From Ferrimonas lipolytica (GTDB lineage: Bacteria; Pseudomonadota; Gammaproteobacteria; Enterobacterales; Shewanellaceae), in NCBI RefSeq assembly GCF_012295575.1, contig NZ_CP051180.1, positions 3,286,001 to 3,350,000 on the forward strand: a DNA stretch of 64,000 nucleotides, given 5' to 3'. This document shows positions 19,275-29,892 of this stretch, piece by piece. The position numbers and the translations under genes were made by a program. Under the pieces are notes generated by a model that was given only the letters and a program-made list of their open reading frames with translations, was not told where the DNA came from and made no database searches. Each line of letters opens with the position of its first letter. Position 1 is the first letter of the stretch.

Positions 19275-21085
19275 TCGCTAATCAAGGTTAAGAACGGCGC
19301 ACCAAAGCGATCCAGCTTGCGCTCCCCAACGCCATTAATGGCTAACAGTTCACTTGGTTTAGTCGGCATGTCAGCGGCCATTTCTGCCAACGTAGCATCG
19401 TTGAAGACCACATAAGGCGGCACACCGGCTTCATCCGCTAAGGTACGGCGGAGGTTCTTCAGCTTAGCAAACAGACGGCGATCGTATTGTTGCGGCAATG
19501 CTCGGCTTTTACGACCGCTACTCTTGGTTAGGGTCAAGCGGGGTTCTGCCAATTGCAGCTGTCGCTCACCCTTGAGCACGGCGCGGGCGGCGGAGGTAAG
19601 CACCAATACCGAATGGCGGGTGATATCCTGCAATAACAAGCCATGATGGATCAGCTGCCGGATTACCGATAGCCAATGTTCATGACTCTTATCTTTACCA
19701 ATCCCCCAAGTGGTCAACTTATGGTGACCACGATCTTGCACCGTTTGTGCTGCACTGCCGCGCAGCACCTCGATAACATGGCCAACCCCAAAGCGTTGTC
19801 CCACTCGATAAACGCAGGACAACGCCTTTTGTGCATCTTGGCTGCCATCGTACTGCTTGGGCGGATCGGTACAGATATCGCAGTTGCCACAAGGTTCATG
19901 ACTGGGCTCATTGAAGTAATTTAACAGCACTTGGCGCCGACAGATCTGCGCCTCAGCAAATGCCGCCATCGCATTTAGCTTGTGTAGATCGACCGGATTA
20001 GCGCCGTTCTCACCTTGCTCGAGCAGATGTCTAACCCGGGCAATATCAGCAGGGTCAAACAGCAATAATGCTTCCGCCTCAAGGCCATCTCGCCCGGCGC
20101 GGCCAGTTTCTTGGTAGTAGCTCTCTATCGATTTCGGCAGATCCCAATGCACCACAAAGCGGACATTGGATTTATTGATGCCCATACCAAACGCCACGGT
20201 CGCCACCACAATGTCCAGACGCTCACGCAAGAACGCCTCTTGGGTATGGGCACGCTCATCACTACTCATACCGGCGTGATAACCCGCCGCCGCATAGCCC
20301 TTTTTACGCAGCTTCTCAGCTACTTCATCAACCCGACGCCGACTGCCACAGTAGATGATGCCAGCGTTGCCCTTTTGCTGTTCAAGGTAGGTCATCAACT
20401 GCGCCAACGGCCGCAGCTTTTCAACCACGGTATAGCGAATGTTGGGACGGTCGAAACTCGATAGATGACGCAACGGTGCATTGAGACTGAGGCGCTCAAC
20501 GATGTCGTGGCGGGTTGCTTCATCGGCGGTGGCAGTCAGTGCCATTACCGGTACATTAGGAAAGCGCTGTTTTATCCACCCCATCTGGGCGTATTCAGGG
20601 CGGAAATCATGGCCCCACTGACTAATGCAGTGAGCTTCGTCCACCGCAACCATCGACAATTGCCACTGCTCGAGGCTGTGTTGCAAGGACATCAACCGTT
20701 CCGGCGACACATACAGCAGCTTGATCTCACCTTGGTGGATGGCAGCGAATAGCTGACTTACCTGCTCTCGATCAAGGCTGGAATTGAGCGCTGCCGCGGC
20801 AACGCCGCTTTGTCGCAACGCATCAACCTGATCCTTCATCAACGAGATCAACGGTGAGATGACAATAGTTAACCCAGGTAGCATTAACGCTGGCAATTGA
20901 TAGCACAAACTCTTGCCACCACCGGTTGGCATGATCACCAAACAATCCTGACCAGAGACAACCTGTTCTATGACCTCTAGCTGTCCTGTACGGAAATCTC
21001 GATAACCATAGATCTGCTGCAGCAGCGCCTTGGCATGATCAGCAGTACTGGATTGGGATGGAGCATCTATGCAAGCAGAGGTCAT
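19256..21085 (-). CDS. recQ: ATP-dependent DNA helicase RecQ
   Basis: A 609-residue 3'-5' helicase acting in recombination (RecF pathway) and repair. Walker A is [14 protein letters not shown] and the DExH box is [19 protein letters not shown]; motif VI is [10 protein letters not shown]. The RecQ-C zinc site is [10 protein letters not shown]...CGNCDIC. A C-terminal HRDC domain follows ([23 protein letters not shown]). I start at ATG 21085, since the 21088 alternative is a TTG. The gene order recQ-yigI-rarD is like that of E. coli. Confidence 0.97.
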   Translation of the reverse strand: MTSACIDAPSQSSTADHAKALLQQIYGYRDFRTGQLEVIEQVVSGQDCLVIMPTGGGKSLCYQLPALMLPGLTIVISPLISLMKDQVDALRQSGVAAAALNSSLDREQVSQLFAAIHQGEIKLLYVSPERLMSLQHSLEQWQLSMVAVDEAHCISQWGHDFRPEYAQMGWIKQRFPNVPVMALTATADEATRHDIVERLSLNAPLRHLSSFDRPNIRYTVVEKLRPLAQLMTYLEQQKGNAGIIYCGSRRRVDEVAEKLRKKGYAAAGYHAGMSSDERAHTQEAFLRERLDIVVATVAFGMGINKSNVRFVVHWDLPKSIESYYQETGRAGRDGLEAEALLLFDPADIARVRHLLEQGENGANPVDLHKLNAMAAFAEAQICRRQVLLNYFNEPSHEPCGNCDICTDPPKQYDGSQDAQKALSCVYRVGQRFGVGHVIEVLRGSAAQTVQDRGHHKLTTWGIGKDKSHEHWLSVIRQLIHHGLLLQDITRHSVLVLTSAARAVLKGERQLQLAEPRLTLTKSSGRKSRALPQQYDRRLFAKLKNLRRTLADEAGVPPYVVFNDATLAEMAADMPTKPSELLAINGVGERKLDRFGAPFLTLISDYIDNG

Positions 21086-21311
21086 CAATTAATCAGTTGG
21101 CGTTAATGAATTGGGGCGCTATTTTATACCAATTACACCAAATAGCTGCTCATTATTGCCAGTTTACGTCAGCCACAACTACGTTATTGAATTTGCTGTG
21201 AGATCCGCTTGTTGCAAGCTCAAATGTTGGGATTCGGCATCGACTTCAATACTGATATGGGCAGCAATAGCCAGCACGGATGGCTTAAATATTAGCGAAG
21301 AGGTTCAACGG

Positions 21312-21782
21312 ATGAACGACAGCAATGCACAGCAACGGCGGCTTCTGGCGCAGATACAAACACTGTTTGCCAAGGAGATCCCCTTCCATCAGTTGCTGCA
21401 GGTGGAAATCAATCACTACGACCTCAATGGTCTTGAGGTTGCCCTGACCATGCGGCCAGAACTTATCGGAAACCCAGGTCATCAAATTCTGCACGGTGGG
21501 GTTACCGCAACCTTACTCGACGTCGCCGGAGGCATGACCGCATTCGCCGGCGTTATTGAACGTCACCCAGAAGCGCAGGCCGATGAGATCATGGCTCGTC
21601 TAGCCAATCTCGGCACCATCGATTTGCGAATCGATTATTTACGCCCCGGCCGTGGCAAGCAATTTATCGCAACCGGTAAGGTGATTAGGACCGGCAACAA
21701 GGTCGCGGTGGTGCGGATGGAGCTACACAACCATCAAGGCGATCACATCGCAGCTGGCACCGGCACCTATTTAGTTGGGTAA
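21312..21782 (+). CDS. yigI: hotdog thioesterase YigI family
   Basis: A 156-residue single-domain hotdog protein. GHQILHGGVTATLLDVAGGMTA is the PaaI-type active-site helix with its catalytic-loop HGG. Further on, LRIDYLRPGRGKQFIATGKVIRTGNKVAVVRMEL is the family's central sheet. It probably hydrolyses medium/long-chain acyl-CoA, as described for E. coli YigI. GAAGAGG precedes ATG 21312; the longer frame from 21111 adds 67 unconserved residues and is not used. Confidence 0.88.
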   Translation: MNDSNAQQRRLLAQIQTLFAKEIPFHQLLQVEINHYDLNGLEVALTMRPELIGNPGHQILHGGVTATLLDVAGGMTAFAGVIERHPEAQADEIMARLANLGTIDLRIDYLRPGRGKQFIATGKVIRTGNKVAVVRMELHNHQGDHIAAGTGTYLVG

Positions 21783-21846
21783 TACCACTACACCCAACGG
21801 TAGCTAATGGCATAATGCGGCACTTTTTAAATTTGAGTAACCAACT

Positions 21847-22755
21847 ATGCCACAACAAGAGCAGCGTACCGGCACGTTATATGCTATCGCCGCCTACGTT
21901 ATGTGGGGAATCGCCCCGCTCTATTTCGCCGCGGTAAAATCGATTCCTGCCGACGAAATAGTGATGCATCGTGTTATCTGGTCGTTTGGGTTGGTATTGG
22001 CGTTAGTGCTACTACAGAAACAGTGGGGCCAGGTGCGAACGCTGTTACGTCGCCCTAAAATAATCGGTTTATTGTTTCTCAGCGCCTCGGTTATAGCCTG
22101 TAACTGGTTGGTGTTCATCTGGGCAGTAACCAACGATCACGTTATCGATGCTAGCCTTGGCTACTTCATCAACCCACTATTGAATGTTGCCCTTGGAGTG
22201 ATGTTGCTAAGCGAGCGCCCAGGTAAGCTGTCACTGGTTGCGGTGGCATTAGCTGCGATTGGGGTGTTGTACCAGTTGGTACAGTTCGGCTCTGTGCCTT
22301 ATGTATCGCTTTTTCTTGCGTCCAGCTTCGGCATCTACGGTCTAATCCGCAAACAGATCAAGGTGCAAGCCACCACCGGACTGCTGATTGAAACCGCGTT
22401 GTTATTACCGTTTGCGCTGCTCTATTGGAGTTTGATTGATACTGCCAGCGGCGACATGAGCAGTAACCCATTAAACATCAATCTACTGCTGGTGCTGTCA
22501 GGCGTGGTCACTACCCTACCGTTATTGGCATTCAGTGCCGCCGCGGTCAGGATACCCTTTTATCTATTGGGGATGTTGCAGTACATCGGCCCAAGCTTGA
22601 TGCTGGTGATGGCGCTAACCATCTTTGGCGAGCAGTTTAACCCAGAGCAAACCGTTACCTTTGGTTGCATCTGGTTAGCACTGATTTTGATGAGCGCCGA
22701 GGCCCTAACCAAAGCTAGGGCTCGACGTAAAGCGAAGCGGAGTTCGGCCGCTTAG
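21847..22755 (+). CDS. rarD: EamA-type transporter RarD
   Basis: A 302-residue inner-membrane protein with ten predicted helices in two EamA repeats. The opening GTLYAIAAYVMWGIAPLYFAAV and the block ASLGYFINPLLNVALGVMLLSERP are characteristic of RarD. RarD is annotated as a chloramphenicol-sensitivity/permease protein; the substrate is not established. An extended -10-like TGGCATAAT lies 31 bp before the start. Its end overlaps that of hemY by 4 bp (convergent). Confidence 0.92.
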   Translation: MPQQEQRTGTLYAIAAYVMWGIAPLYFAAVKSIPADEIVMHRVIWSFGLVLALVLLQKQWGQVRTLLRRPKIIGLLFLSASVIACNWLVFIWAVTNDHVIDASLGYFINPLLNVALGVMLLSERPGKLSLVAVALAAIGVLYQLVQFGSVPYVSLFLASSFGIYGLIRKQIKVQATTGLLIETALLLPFALLYWSLIDTASGDMSSNPLNINLLLVLSGVVTTLPLLAFSAAAVRIPFYLLGMLQYIGPSLMLVMALTIFGEQFNPEQTVTFGCIWLALILMSAEALTKARARRKAKRSSAA

Positions 22756-23921
22756 GCCTGCATCAACTCCAGCATCTTGCGGTAATTGGTCAGCGCTCGA
22801 TCGCGCTGGCCAAGTTGCTCTTGCAGGGTAATAACCCCCTGATAACGAGCGACGGTAGCTTCATTAGCTAACGCCTGTTGGCGGTGGTTCAAGGCCTTGT
22901 CATAGCTTTTATGGCGTTCCGCCAAGGTGCCGTAACAATCCTCTAGTGCCGCCACATCAGCATTCGGGTATTTACGTCGTAATACGTTGCCCAACTCCTC
23001 TTCGGCGCCAGCAGAGGCATCCAACAGAACATTCAGCATCGCTTCTTCAGGTTGCCCCTTAGGCAACTTATCGAGTAGGAACGCACGGGCTTTGTCATTA
23101 GCCCCTAAACGCACCAACTGCTGAGCATAGAGTACCTGCAAGTCCTGCCGTTTTTTCAACTGACGCGGCAATGCATCCCAGCGATTCTTAACCCCATCAA
23201 CGGTCTCGCAAATGGCGAAGCGCGCTTGCTCTACCTCAATAGGCAGTTGCGCCAGTTCCGCCGCTGGTAGAGCCTTATCTTTGCTGATCAGCGGGATCAA
23301 CTCAGCCAGAGCATCCCAATCCTGCTGCTTGCGATACAGTGCTAGAGCCAAACGGCGTACTGTCGGCTTAGATTTAACCCCAGCATCAAGCCCATCAAGC
23401 TGGGTGCGAGCCTGTTCAAACTCGCCATCTTCAAGCAGGTAACGTACGCGAGTAATGGCGGCGGTGGTTATCGCATCTGGCTGTTTCTCGGCCTGAGTGA
23501 GGTAACCTTGCCATGCTTCACTATCACCACGTTGGTGAGCTGCTCGGGCGGCAGCAAAGTAGTTAATCATCGGTGCCTCACCAGCCTTAGCGCCTTTGGC
23601 CATCGCTTTCTCAGCTTTGCTCCAATCTTGCTCAGCCAGTGCCAAGAAACCACTCAAAGTATGCTGCTTAGCACGGCGCTGGCGCCAGCGTTTTGGCATC
23701 AACATAGTGGCACCGGTAGTGTTGATTAGTTTGATCACTAGCCACTCAAGTAACTGCAAACCAGCAAATAACACCAAAGCGATAATCACCAATGCCACCA
23801 GTGACGTTTCGACGGTGTAGTCGGCCACGGAGATCATCACATAGCCTTTATACTCAACCAACTGTGGGCCAGCAATCAACCCCGCGATCACCAGTACCGC
23901 ATATATCAATAAGCGGATCAT
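22752..23921 (-). CDS. hemY: HemY, membrane-bound TPR protein of the haem operon
   Basis: 389 residues: two N-terminal membrane segments (LLIYAVLVIAGLIAGPQLV and TSLVALVIIALVLFAGLQLLE), then TPR-like repeats in the cytoplasm or periplasm. It matches gammaproteobacterial HemY, which is encoded after HemX and is thought to support protoporphyrin synthesis, although its exact role is unsettled. The start codon overlaps the hemX stop. It is the last gene of hemCDXY. Confidence 0.95.
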   Translation of the reverse strand: MIRLLIYAVLVIAGLIAGPQLVEYKGYVMISVADYTVETSLVALVIIALVLFAGLQLLEWLVIKLINTTGATMLMPKRWRQRRAKQHTLSGFLALAEQDWSKAEKAMAKGAKAGEAPMINYFAAARAAHQRGDSEAWQGYLTQAEKQPDAITTAAITRVRYLLEDGEFEQARTQLDGLDAGVKSKPTVRRLALALYRKQQDWDALAELIPLISKDKALPAAELAQLPIEVEQARFAICETVDGVKNRWDALPRQLKKRQDLQVLYAQQLVRLGANDKARAFLLDKLPKGQPEEAMLNVLLDASAGAEEELGNVLRRKYPNADVAALEDCYGTLAERHKSYDKALNHRQQALANEATVARYQGVITLQEQLGQRDRALTNYRKMLELMQA

Positions 23922-25225
23922 GGCGCCTCCTTCAGCAAGCTTTTCGCCACCAATTCGTGCAGCGGCTCAGCGGCGCTAAACTGAATTGATTGCACCTTGG
24001 CTAAATCAGCGTTTTGCCACGTGGCCATGCGCTTCAGAGCTGACTCAACTTGTGGCGTTTCTAAGTTGAAGTAATCACGCACCCAGCCTTGGGCGGTTTT
24101 GAGCGCTTGATCCATCGCCGCTTCATCACCCAAGTACAACGCCAATTGCGCTTGTGATAGCTTGCCGCGCAAATGCTCACGCAGGTACCACTCTTGCGCC
24201 GGAGCCAATAACGGTTGCACCTGTTCTTGACGACGGCGTACGGTAATGAAGTCATCCATCAATGCACGCCAACTGGCCACTAAGTTAGCTCGCCATTGGG
24301 TCATATCGGTCGAGACTTCGCTGCTTTGTGGTTGTTCGATTACCTCTGGTAACTCGACCCGATTCAGCGGCAGGTTATCGATCTCTTGTACCAGCGCTTC
24401 CATCGCCATGCCGATACCATCACGATCAACCCGTGGCAGGTTTTGCACCTTGGCTAAATCGTTCTGCAGCGCTTGGCGAATTGGCTTGAGTTGCGGGCTA
24501 GAAAGCAGCGCTAAACGTGCGTCCGCATCCTTTAGCAACATCATCGCAGTGTCAGGATCTTGCTCTAGAATCAACTTACGTTCGGCCATCTGCAGCAGGT
24601 AGTTAGCTTCCGCTAGCAACCAATCTTGTGGCTGGGCATTGCGCACCTTTTCTTGCTCAGCTTGGATCCGCAGCTCAGCTTGCTTGACGTTGCTGATCAA
24701 CGCGCCCATCTTTTCCGCATTACCCTGTTGCTGCTGTTGCAGCTGTTCAAGGCTACCCTGAGCACGGCTACTTTGTTGCGCCAGTTGCGATTTGAGATCG
24801 GCGATGTCGTTGCTTAGCAACGCATTGGTTTGCCGCTCTTGTTGGCCTTGGAGAAAATGCCAACCGGTAAAAACGGCTGAGCCTAAACCGATAACCAGTG
24901 CAATCAAAGAGATGGTAATTGCGGCACCGCCGCCCTGTTTGTCGCGGACGGGCTCAGCCTGGGTATTGCCGTTGGCTGGATCCACCTGAACCGCTTTTGG
25001 GGTAGGCGCAGCTGCACCGGTGTTGTTGCTCACAGGGGTATCGCTCTCCACGACAGGTTTGGTGTCGACAACCGCGGCAGTAGACGCTTCATTAGCCTCT
25101 ACTGGGGATGTTGATTCTGCGTTCTGTGCCGCTGGATTATTGCGCTTACGTTGGCGCGCAGCGCGGCTCTTGCCCGCAGGGCTAGTTTTAGACGGACGTT
25201 GCGGGTCCTTTGGGGTCTGCTCCAT
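23918..25225 (-). CDS. hemX: HemX, membrane protein of the haem operon
   Basis: A 435-residue protein with a low-complexity Ala/Pro/Ser/Thr cytoplasmic N-terminus (about 100 residues), one membrane helix (AAITISLIALVIGLGSAVFTGW), then a long coiled coil (QQSSRAQGSLEQLQQQQQGN) and a helical C-terminal domain. It is often labelled uroporphyrinogen-III C-methyltransferase, but it lacks the methyltransferase fold of CysG/CobA; it is a HemX regulator-type protein. It overlaps the hemD 3' end by 38 bp. Confidence 0.94.
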   Translation of the reverse strand: MEQTPKDPQRPSKTSPAGKSRAARQRKRNNPAAQNAESTSPVEANEASTAAVVDTKPVVESDTPVSNNTGAAAPTPKAVQVDPANGNTQAEPVRDKQGGGAAITISLIALVIGLGSAVFTGWHFLQGQQERQTNALLSNDIADLKSQLAQQSSRAQGSLEQLQQQQQGNAEKMGALISNVKQAELRIQAEQEKVRNAQPQDWLLAEANYLLQMAERKLILEQDPDTAMMLLKDADARLALLSSPQLKPIRQALQNDLAKVQNLPRVDRDGIGMAMEALVQEIDNLPLNRVELPEVIEQPQSSEVSTDMTQWRANLVASWRALMDDFITVRRRQEQVQPLLAPAQEWYLREHLRGKLSQAQLALYLGDEAAMDQALKTAQGWVRDYFNLETPQVESALKRMATWQNADLAKVQSIQFSAAEPLHELVAKSLLKEAP

Positions 25226-25943
25226 ATGAATCCAGTGTTCCTATCATGCCAATGATGGCGTCATCTCCTGCACCCCCAATCACGCTAATGTCACGACAAC
25301 CACGTTGTCGAGCCAGCTGGGCAATGCGCTCTACTGGCACAAGCCAGCGTTGTTGGCAAAGCCACGGGTGTGCGGCGATCGGCACCTGTTGAAAGAAGTT
25401 CTCTAGAATTTCGCCACTGGTTGCCAGTATGGCGGTAACTCCCGTTTGTTGCCACTGTTGCAATTGTAGCGGCGATAACACGGGATAAGATCGACGATAT
25501 AACACCCAAGAGTAGACTTTATGACCTTGTTGTTGAAGAGAATCAGCGACCAATGTGCGTCCACCCTCGCCGCGAACAATAGTCACATTCGCATTTTTAA
25601 TAGTACGCCATTGTGGCAGCGCCAATACCCCTTCGCTAGTTTCCGCCTCTGGAGCAGGATGAAACACCCGAGCACCACAGGCTTTTAGGGCATTAGCAGT
25701 GGCAGCACCAACCGCAAAACAAGGAATGTCTGGCCAGCGGCCGGCGAGTTGTTGATCAGCAAACTGGACCGCTGTCTTAGATACAAAAAACGCCGCATCA
25801 GCGTGCTGAAGCGGCGTTTCATCTAAGCTCGGCAGCGCATCAATAACCACCATCGGCGCGATGGTGGTTTGATGACCCAGTGCGTGCAACCGACTCGCCA
25901 GCGCTTCATTGCGCCCAGCAGGTCGAGTTAACAGCAGGTGCAT
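25188..25943 (-). CDS. hemD: uroporphyrinogen-III synthase HemD
   Basis: 251 residues, two-lobed fold: LLLTRPAGRNEALASRLHALGH at the N-terminus and ATSGEILENFF near the C-terminus, typical landmarks in a very diverse family. It closes and inverts ring D of hydroxymethylbilane, the HemC product, to give uroporphyrinogen III. Its start overlaps the hemC stop (TAATG), and it is followed by hemX, the standard order. Confidence 0.93.
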   Translation of the reverse strand: MHLLLTRPAGRNEALASRLHALGHQTTIAPMVVIDALPSLDETPLQHADAAFFVSKTAVQFADQQLAGRWPDIPCFAVGAATANALKACGARVFHPAPEAETSEGVLALPQWRTIKNANVTIVRGEGGRTLVADSLQQQGHKVYSWVLYRRSYPVLSPLQLQQWQQTGVTAILATSGEILENFFQQVPIAAHPWLCQQRWLVPVERIAQLARQRGCRDISVIGGAGDDAIIGMIGTLDSYGADPKGPATSV

Positions 25944-26875
25944 TACTTGCTTCCGTATACCTTTTCTAAAATCTCAGCAGCGCCTTGGGCACGTAGCTTA
26001 GCCGCCAGTTCCAGACCAATGGCCTCGGCATCGTCGACTTTACCAGTGACTTCGTCGGTCAGTACTTTAGTGCCATCTGGGTCACCAACTAGGCCACGCA
26101 GCCACAGGTTGTCCCCTTGGATTTCAGCGTAAGCACCGATTGGCACCTGACAACCGCCTTCCAGTGCAGTATTCATCGCACGCTCTGCAATAACGCGAGC
26201 ACGGGTTGGAACGTGCTCTAGCACCTTCAGCATCTGCACAAGTTCAACGTCATCTAAACGACACTCGATGCCTACCGCACCTTGACCGTTTGCCGGCAGT
26301 GACTGCTCTGGTTCGATGAAAGAAGCGATACGCTCTTCCAGCTCTAGGCGCTTCAGGCCAGCAGCTGCAAGGATAATGGCATCGTAATCGCCGTTATCAA
26401 GCTTGCCTAAACGAGTACCTACGTTGCCGCGCAGATCGCGGATTTCCAGATCAGGACGCATAGCACGCAACTGACACTGACGACGCAGCGACGAAGAGCC
26501 AACAATGGCGCCTTGTGGCAGCTCTTCCAGAGTCTTGTAGGTGTTAGATACGAAAGCATCGCGCGGATCTTCACGCTCACAGATAACGCTTAAACCCAGT
26601 CCCTCTGGGAACTCAACCGGTACATCTTTCATTGAGTGCACTGCAATGTCGGCTCGGTTTTCCAACATAGCCACTTCCAGCTCTTTTACGAATAGGCCTT
26701 TACCACCCACTTTTGCCAATGGGGTATCAAGAATGATATCGCCTTTGGTGGTCATGGTAAGCAGGGTAACCTTTAAGCCCGGGTGAGCCTGTTCTAGCTC
26801 AGCTTTTACGAATTCAGCTTGCCATAGAGCAAGTGGGCTTTTACGAGTTGCGATGCGAATTTCTGTACGCGCCAT
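25943..26875 (-). CDS. hemC: porphobilinogen deaminase HemC
   Basis: 310 residues. Polymerises four porphobilinogens into hydroxymethylbilane on a dipyrromethane cofactor attached to Cys242 ([10 protein letters not shown]), the same residue number as in E. coli. Catalytic Asp lies in SMKDVP, and the substrate-binding arginines in [14 protein letters not shown]. First gene of hemCDXY, divergent from cyaA as in enterobacteria. Confidence 0.97.
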   Translation of the reverse strand: MARTEIRIATRKSPLALWQAEFVKAELEQAHPGLKVTLLTMTTKGDIILDTPLAKVGGKGLFVKELEVAMLENRADIAVHSMKDVPVEFPEGLGLSVICEREDPRDAFVSNTYKTLEELPQGAIVGSSSLRRQCQLRAMRPDLEIRDLRGNVGTRLGKLDNGDYDAIILAAAGLKRLELEERIASFIEPEQSLPANGQGAVGIECRLDDVELVQMLKVLEHVPTRARVIAERAMNTALEGGCQVPIGAYAEIQGDNLWLRGLVGDPDGTKVLTDEVTGKVDDAEAIGLELAAKLRAQGAAEILEKVYGSK

Positions 26876-27018
26876 TGCGGTATGTTTCCTTGGCTAAAGA
26901 CCGGGTTGGGTCTAGAGAGTGATTAATCAGTCGAATGTCATTATGGTGCCACCGATACAATCTACGAAAAAGGTGGAGCGACAACACATTAGCGATCTGG
27001 TTTTGCTCCGACCATCAA

Positions 27019-27040
27019 AAAGTTGATGTTGATCACATTT
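27019..27040 (+). promoter_or_regulatory. CRP binding site upstream of cyaA
   Basis: The 22-bp site agrees with the E. coli CRP consensus at about 18 positions, with the whole right half GATCACATTT intact. It lies 61 bp before the cyaA TTG, where CRP could repress its own cAMP source, as it does in E. coli, or affect divergent hemC. Confidence 0.75.
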
Positions 27041-27101
27041 ATCTTAAGGACCACAAAAAATGTTAAGCTAATCACAGTTTAGCCGTTTTTGGATTTTCGC
27101 T

Positions 27102-29423
27102 TTGCCTAACATCGCTCACGACATCGCTCTCAGTGCCACGCTTAATACCAGTAGATTGGGCTTCGCTCTGACTCAGCTAGGCCCTGAGCGGTCGGCATTG
27201 CTGCAACAACTGCCTTGGTTTTTACACAGTAACCAACCCGGTCAGCCCGGTTTTGTATTTAATGCCCCATTCGGTTTTGTCGAACCGCCGATCACCGTTG
27301 GCGATGTTGCCCACCTGAACGCGCAAAGTGGTCCACTGCTTGGTTTCTACACCATGGGCAGCAGCGGCAGCGTCGGCCAGGGGCCAGAGTCTGATTTCGA
27401 TTGCTGGCTTATCTATCCGCCGCAATTGGACAATGCCAGCCTCGAAGCTCTGGAACTTAAGTGTCGCTTGCTCAGCGACTTCTACCTCCACAACGGCATC
27501 GAATTGCATATCTTCTTGCTGACGCCGGATTGGATGGAGCGAGGTCAACGCGGCAAGCTCAGTAAAGAACATAGTGGCAGCGCCCAGTCGTGGCTGCTAT
27601 TAGAAGAGTTTTATCGCAGCCAAATTCACCTTGCTGGTAAGCCTTTGGCATGGTGGCCCCATGCACCTCAGGATCACCCGCAGTTGCTCAGCTTGGGTGA
27701 ACTGCGCCACCTGCCCTCAGCAGAGATCTTTGGCGGCGTATTATGGCACCTATTTAAGGGGTTAGATCGCCCCCACAAAGCGCTGTTGAAGATCCTCCTG
27801 CTGGAAAGCTACGTTGCTGATATTCCAGATCTGCGCATTCTTCGTGATGAATTATGGATCCGCCTTAAAGCCGGTAGACCATTGCCGGAGCTTGATCACT
27901 ATCGGATGATGTTCGAGCGAATTGAAGAGTTCCTAATCAAATTGCGCGATCATCAACGCTTATCCTTGGCTCGACGCTGCTTCTACCTAAAGTGCGGTTT
28001 GCCGTTAAGCCAACCACTAAGCCAGCAAGATTGGCGCTACAGTTACCTCCGCGATGGGGTTGAGCGGTGGCAATTCACCCGACAAATGCTTCAACACCTC
28101 GACAATGCACATCATTGGCATTCGGGCCAGTTGCATTGGTTTAATGAGCGCCTAAATCATTCGATGTTAACCAGCTATCAGCGTTTAACCCATCTAGCCA
28201 AAACATTGCGATTACCTAGTCGGTTGCGGCTCGATGAGTTGACGGTGTTAACCCGCAAGCTATCGGCGCAATATGAAGCGGCACCCAACAAGATTCCTAA
28301 ACTTAACCGGTTATGGAGTTACGAACTGGGGGAAACTTCATTAACACTTGTTGCAGTGCAATCGAAGAACAATTTGGAACCCGGCTGGTACCTGTACCGG
28401 CGTCCGCCTGAGGGCAATAACCTATTTGGTGAAAGCCCGTTGTATCAAAGCAGCAATCGCCTTAATTGCGTTTTATGGGCAGCATCCAACGGCTTAATCG
28501 GCCCCGAGTGCGAGATCAATTGCTATCAAGAGAGCCAATGCTGGCACAGCGACCGCTTGTCGAGAATTGGTCAGCAGTTAGGGCAATGGTATCGCCGTAC
28601 CGAACAGAGCAGCTTTTCAGCCTTGGGAGAGCCGTGGCAGTACCAACGTGCCTTTGTAGTTGCCAACCTCGATCTCGACCCGACCAAGCTGCACCCGCAG
28701 GCATCACAATGGCACCTGCAACGTAACAATAATCCGCTGGCACTTGGTACACCGGCACGGAGCATGTTGGGAGATTTACACCTGATCACCACTAACACTT
28801 GGGGAGAGCGCCACTGCTTTCAATTTCGTGGTGAGGAGGCCCCACTGCAGTTACTCAATCAGCTCTTTAGCGGCTTAGGTCGCAAACTCGACATCGAGTT
28901 CTTATGTTGTGCTAAGCATCAAACCGCCAATATAGAACGGACATTAACCGAACTGGTTCGCAGCGCTGAAATTCAACGCCAATTGCCGACCGAAACGCCG
29001 TGGTTTATTGATATTGCCGAACATCGTTATGCGGTGGTGGTATCACGGCGACAGCTACGTTGGCGCCGATTTGATGCAGTTCCGCAGCTACTACGAGAAC
29101 TACAAATGCCCGCCCCTGAGCCGGATATTCATCTGCCCGAGGTGGTACGAAATAATGCACGGCGGGGTATTACCCAGATCTTTATCGATGATTCCGCGGA
29201 GTTGGTGCAGGTGTTTATGTTAGATGTAGATAATCGACTGCAATCATTGCAGATAGAGCAGGCGCGACTGGACGAAACCATAGAGCGCTTTAGCCCACAG
29301 TTGGGCATGCCTCTGCAGGCCAATGAGCTAGGAGTAAGTAGCCCCGGTTTCGAACGGCCACAGTTTTACCGCTTGCAGCGCGATCAAAGCAACCAGTGGC
29401 AGTTAGCGCCACTGGATAGGTAG
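27102..29423 (+). CDS. cyaA: class I adenylate cyclase CyaA
   Basis: Makes cAMP from ATP. The catalytic signature GSSGSVGQ (residues 86-93) with the metal-binding Asp98 and Asp100 (SDFDCW) is in place, corresponding to GSTSSVGQ...SDLDIW of E. coli. 773 residues against 848 in E. coli, the shortening being spread over the C-terminal glucose-responsive part. The best start is TTG 27102; E. coli cyaA also starts with TTG, thought to keep the enzyme scarce. Monocistronic, divergent from hemC and convergent with cyaY. Confidence 0.95.
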   Translation: MPNIAHDIALSATLNTSRLGFALTQLGPERSALLQQLPWFLHSNQPGQPGFVFNAPFGFVEPPITVGDVAHLNAQSGPLLGFYTMGSSGSVGQGPESDFDCWLIYPPQLDNASLEALELKCRLLSDFYLHNGIELHIFLLTPDWMERGQRGKLSKEHSGSAQSWLLLEEFYRSQIHLAGKPLAWWPHAPQDHPQLLSLGELRHLPSAEIFGGVLWHLFKGLDRPHKALLKILLLESYVADIPDLRILRDELWIRLKAGRPLPELDHYRMMFERIEEFLIKLRDHQRLSLARRCFYLKCGLPLSQPLSQQDWRYSYLRDGVERWQFTRQMLQHLDNAHHWHSGQLHWFNERLNHSMLTSYQRLTHLAKTLRLPSRLRLDELTVLTRKLSAQYEAAPNKIPKLNRLWSYELGETSLTLVAVQSKNNLEPGWYLYRRPPEGNNLFGESPLYQSSNRLNCVLWAASNGLIGPECEINCYQESQCWHSDRLSRIGQQLGQWYRRTEQSSFSALGEPWQYQRAFVVANLDLDPTKLHPQASQWHLQRNNNPLALGTPARSMLGDLHLITTNTWGERHCFQFRGEEAPLQLLNQLFSGLGRKLDIEFLCCAKHQTANIERTLTELVRSAEIQRQLPTETPWFIDIAEHRYAVVVSRRQLRWRRFDAVPQLLRELQMPAPEPDIHLPEVVRNNARRGITQIFIDDSAELVQVFMLDVDNRLQSLQIEQARLDETIERFSPQLGMPLQANELGVSSPGFERPQFYRLQRDQSNQWQLAPLDR

Positions 29424-29429
29424 CAGCAT

Positions 29430-29750
29430 TTAGCTAAAATCGATGCTTTCGCCGCCCTGCAATGCCACCGCTTCATTAAGTAGGGCGTACAGTTCAACAC
29501 CACTGCGGTCGTCTATCCACTGCTCGCCATTAAATACAAAGTGGTGGCCATTTTGTTTGGTCGCAACCCACAGTTGATGCAGTGCTTCCTGTTTATTGAT
29601 AACGATATGGCTGCCATCAACACACTCTAGATCGACCACATTACCGGCTTGCTCGTAATCAAGCTCCAGTTCAGCGTCGTCGATACGCTCGGTGATCTGC
29701 TCCATCACAGCGTCGGCTAATTGGTGGTAACGGCTGGTGTCGATCGACAT
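29430..29750 (-). CDS. cyaY: frataxin-like protein CyaY
   Basis: 106 residues from ATG 29750 (a TTG seven codons upstream is less likely). Bacterial frataxin: the acidic first helix ADAVMEQITERIDDAELELDYEQ binds iron and the sheet begins at NVVDLECVDGSHIVINKQEALHQLWVA. CyaY tunes IscS-driven Fe-S assembly. It converges on cyaA, 6 bp away, and is divergent from lptM, as in E. coli. Confidence 0.95.
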   Translation of the reverse strand: MSIDTSRYHQLADAVMEQITERIDDAELELDYEQAGNVVDLECVDGSHIVINKQEALHQLWVATKQNGHHFVFNGEQWIDDRSGVELYALLNEAVALQGGESIDFS

Positions 29751-29851
29751 AAATTCGCTCTCTAAATTCAATAACTACCGGATTAGGTTAAGCCAGTATA
29801 ACAAGCTGCGGAACCAATAAACGATGGCGATAGCGACAAACCCCTCGCCAT

Positions 29852-29860
29852 TGCTATGAT
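29852..29860 (+). promoter_or_regulatory. putative promoter of the lptM-lysA-dapF operon
   Basis: An extended -10 TGCTATGAT (TATGAT is one base off consensus), 32 bp before lptM. The -35 region, TAGCGA, is weak. Confidence 0.45.
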
Positions 29861-29892
29861 AGGTCGATTATTGTTGATCTAAGAGCATTCCA

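Noticed and set aside
21111-21311. N-terminal extension of the yigI homologue
   Set aside because: A clear ribosome site and the conserved domain begin at 21312.
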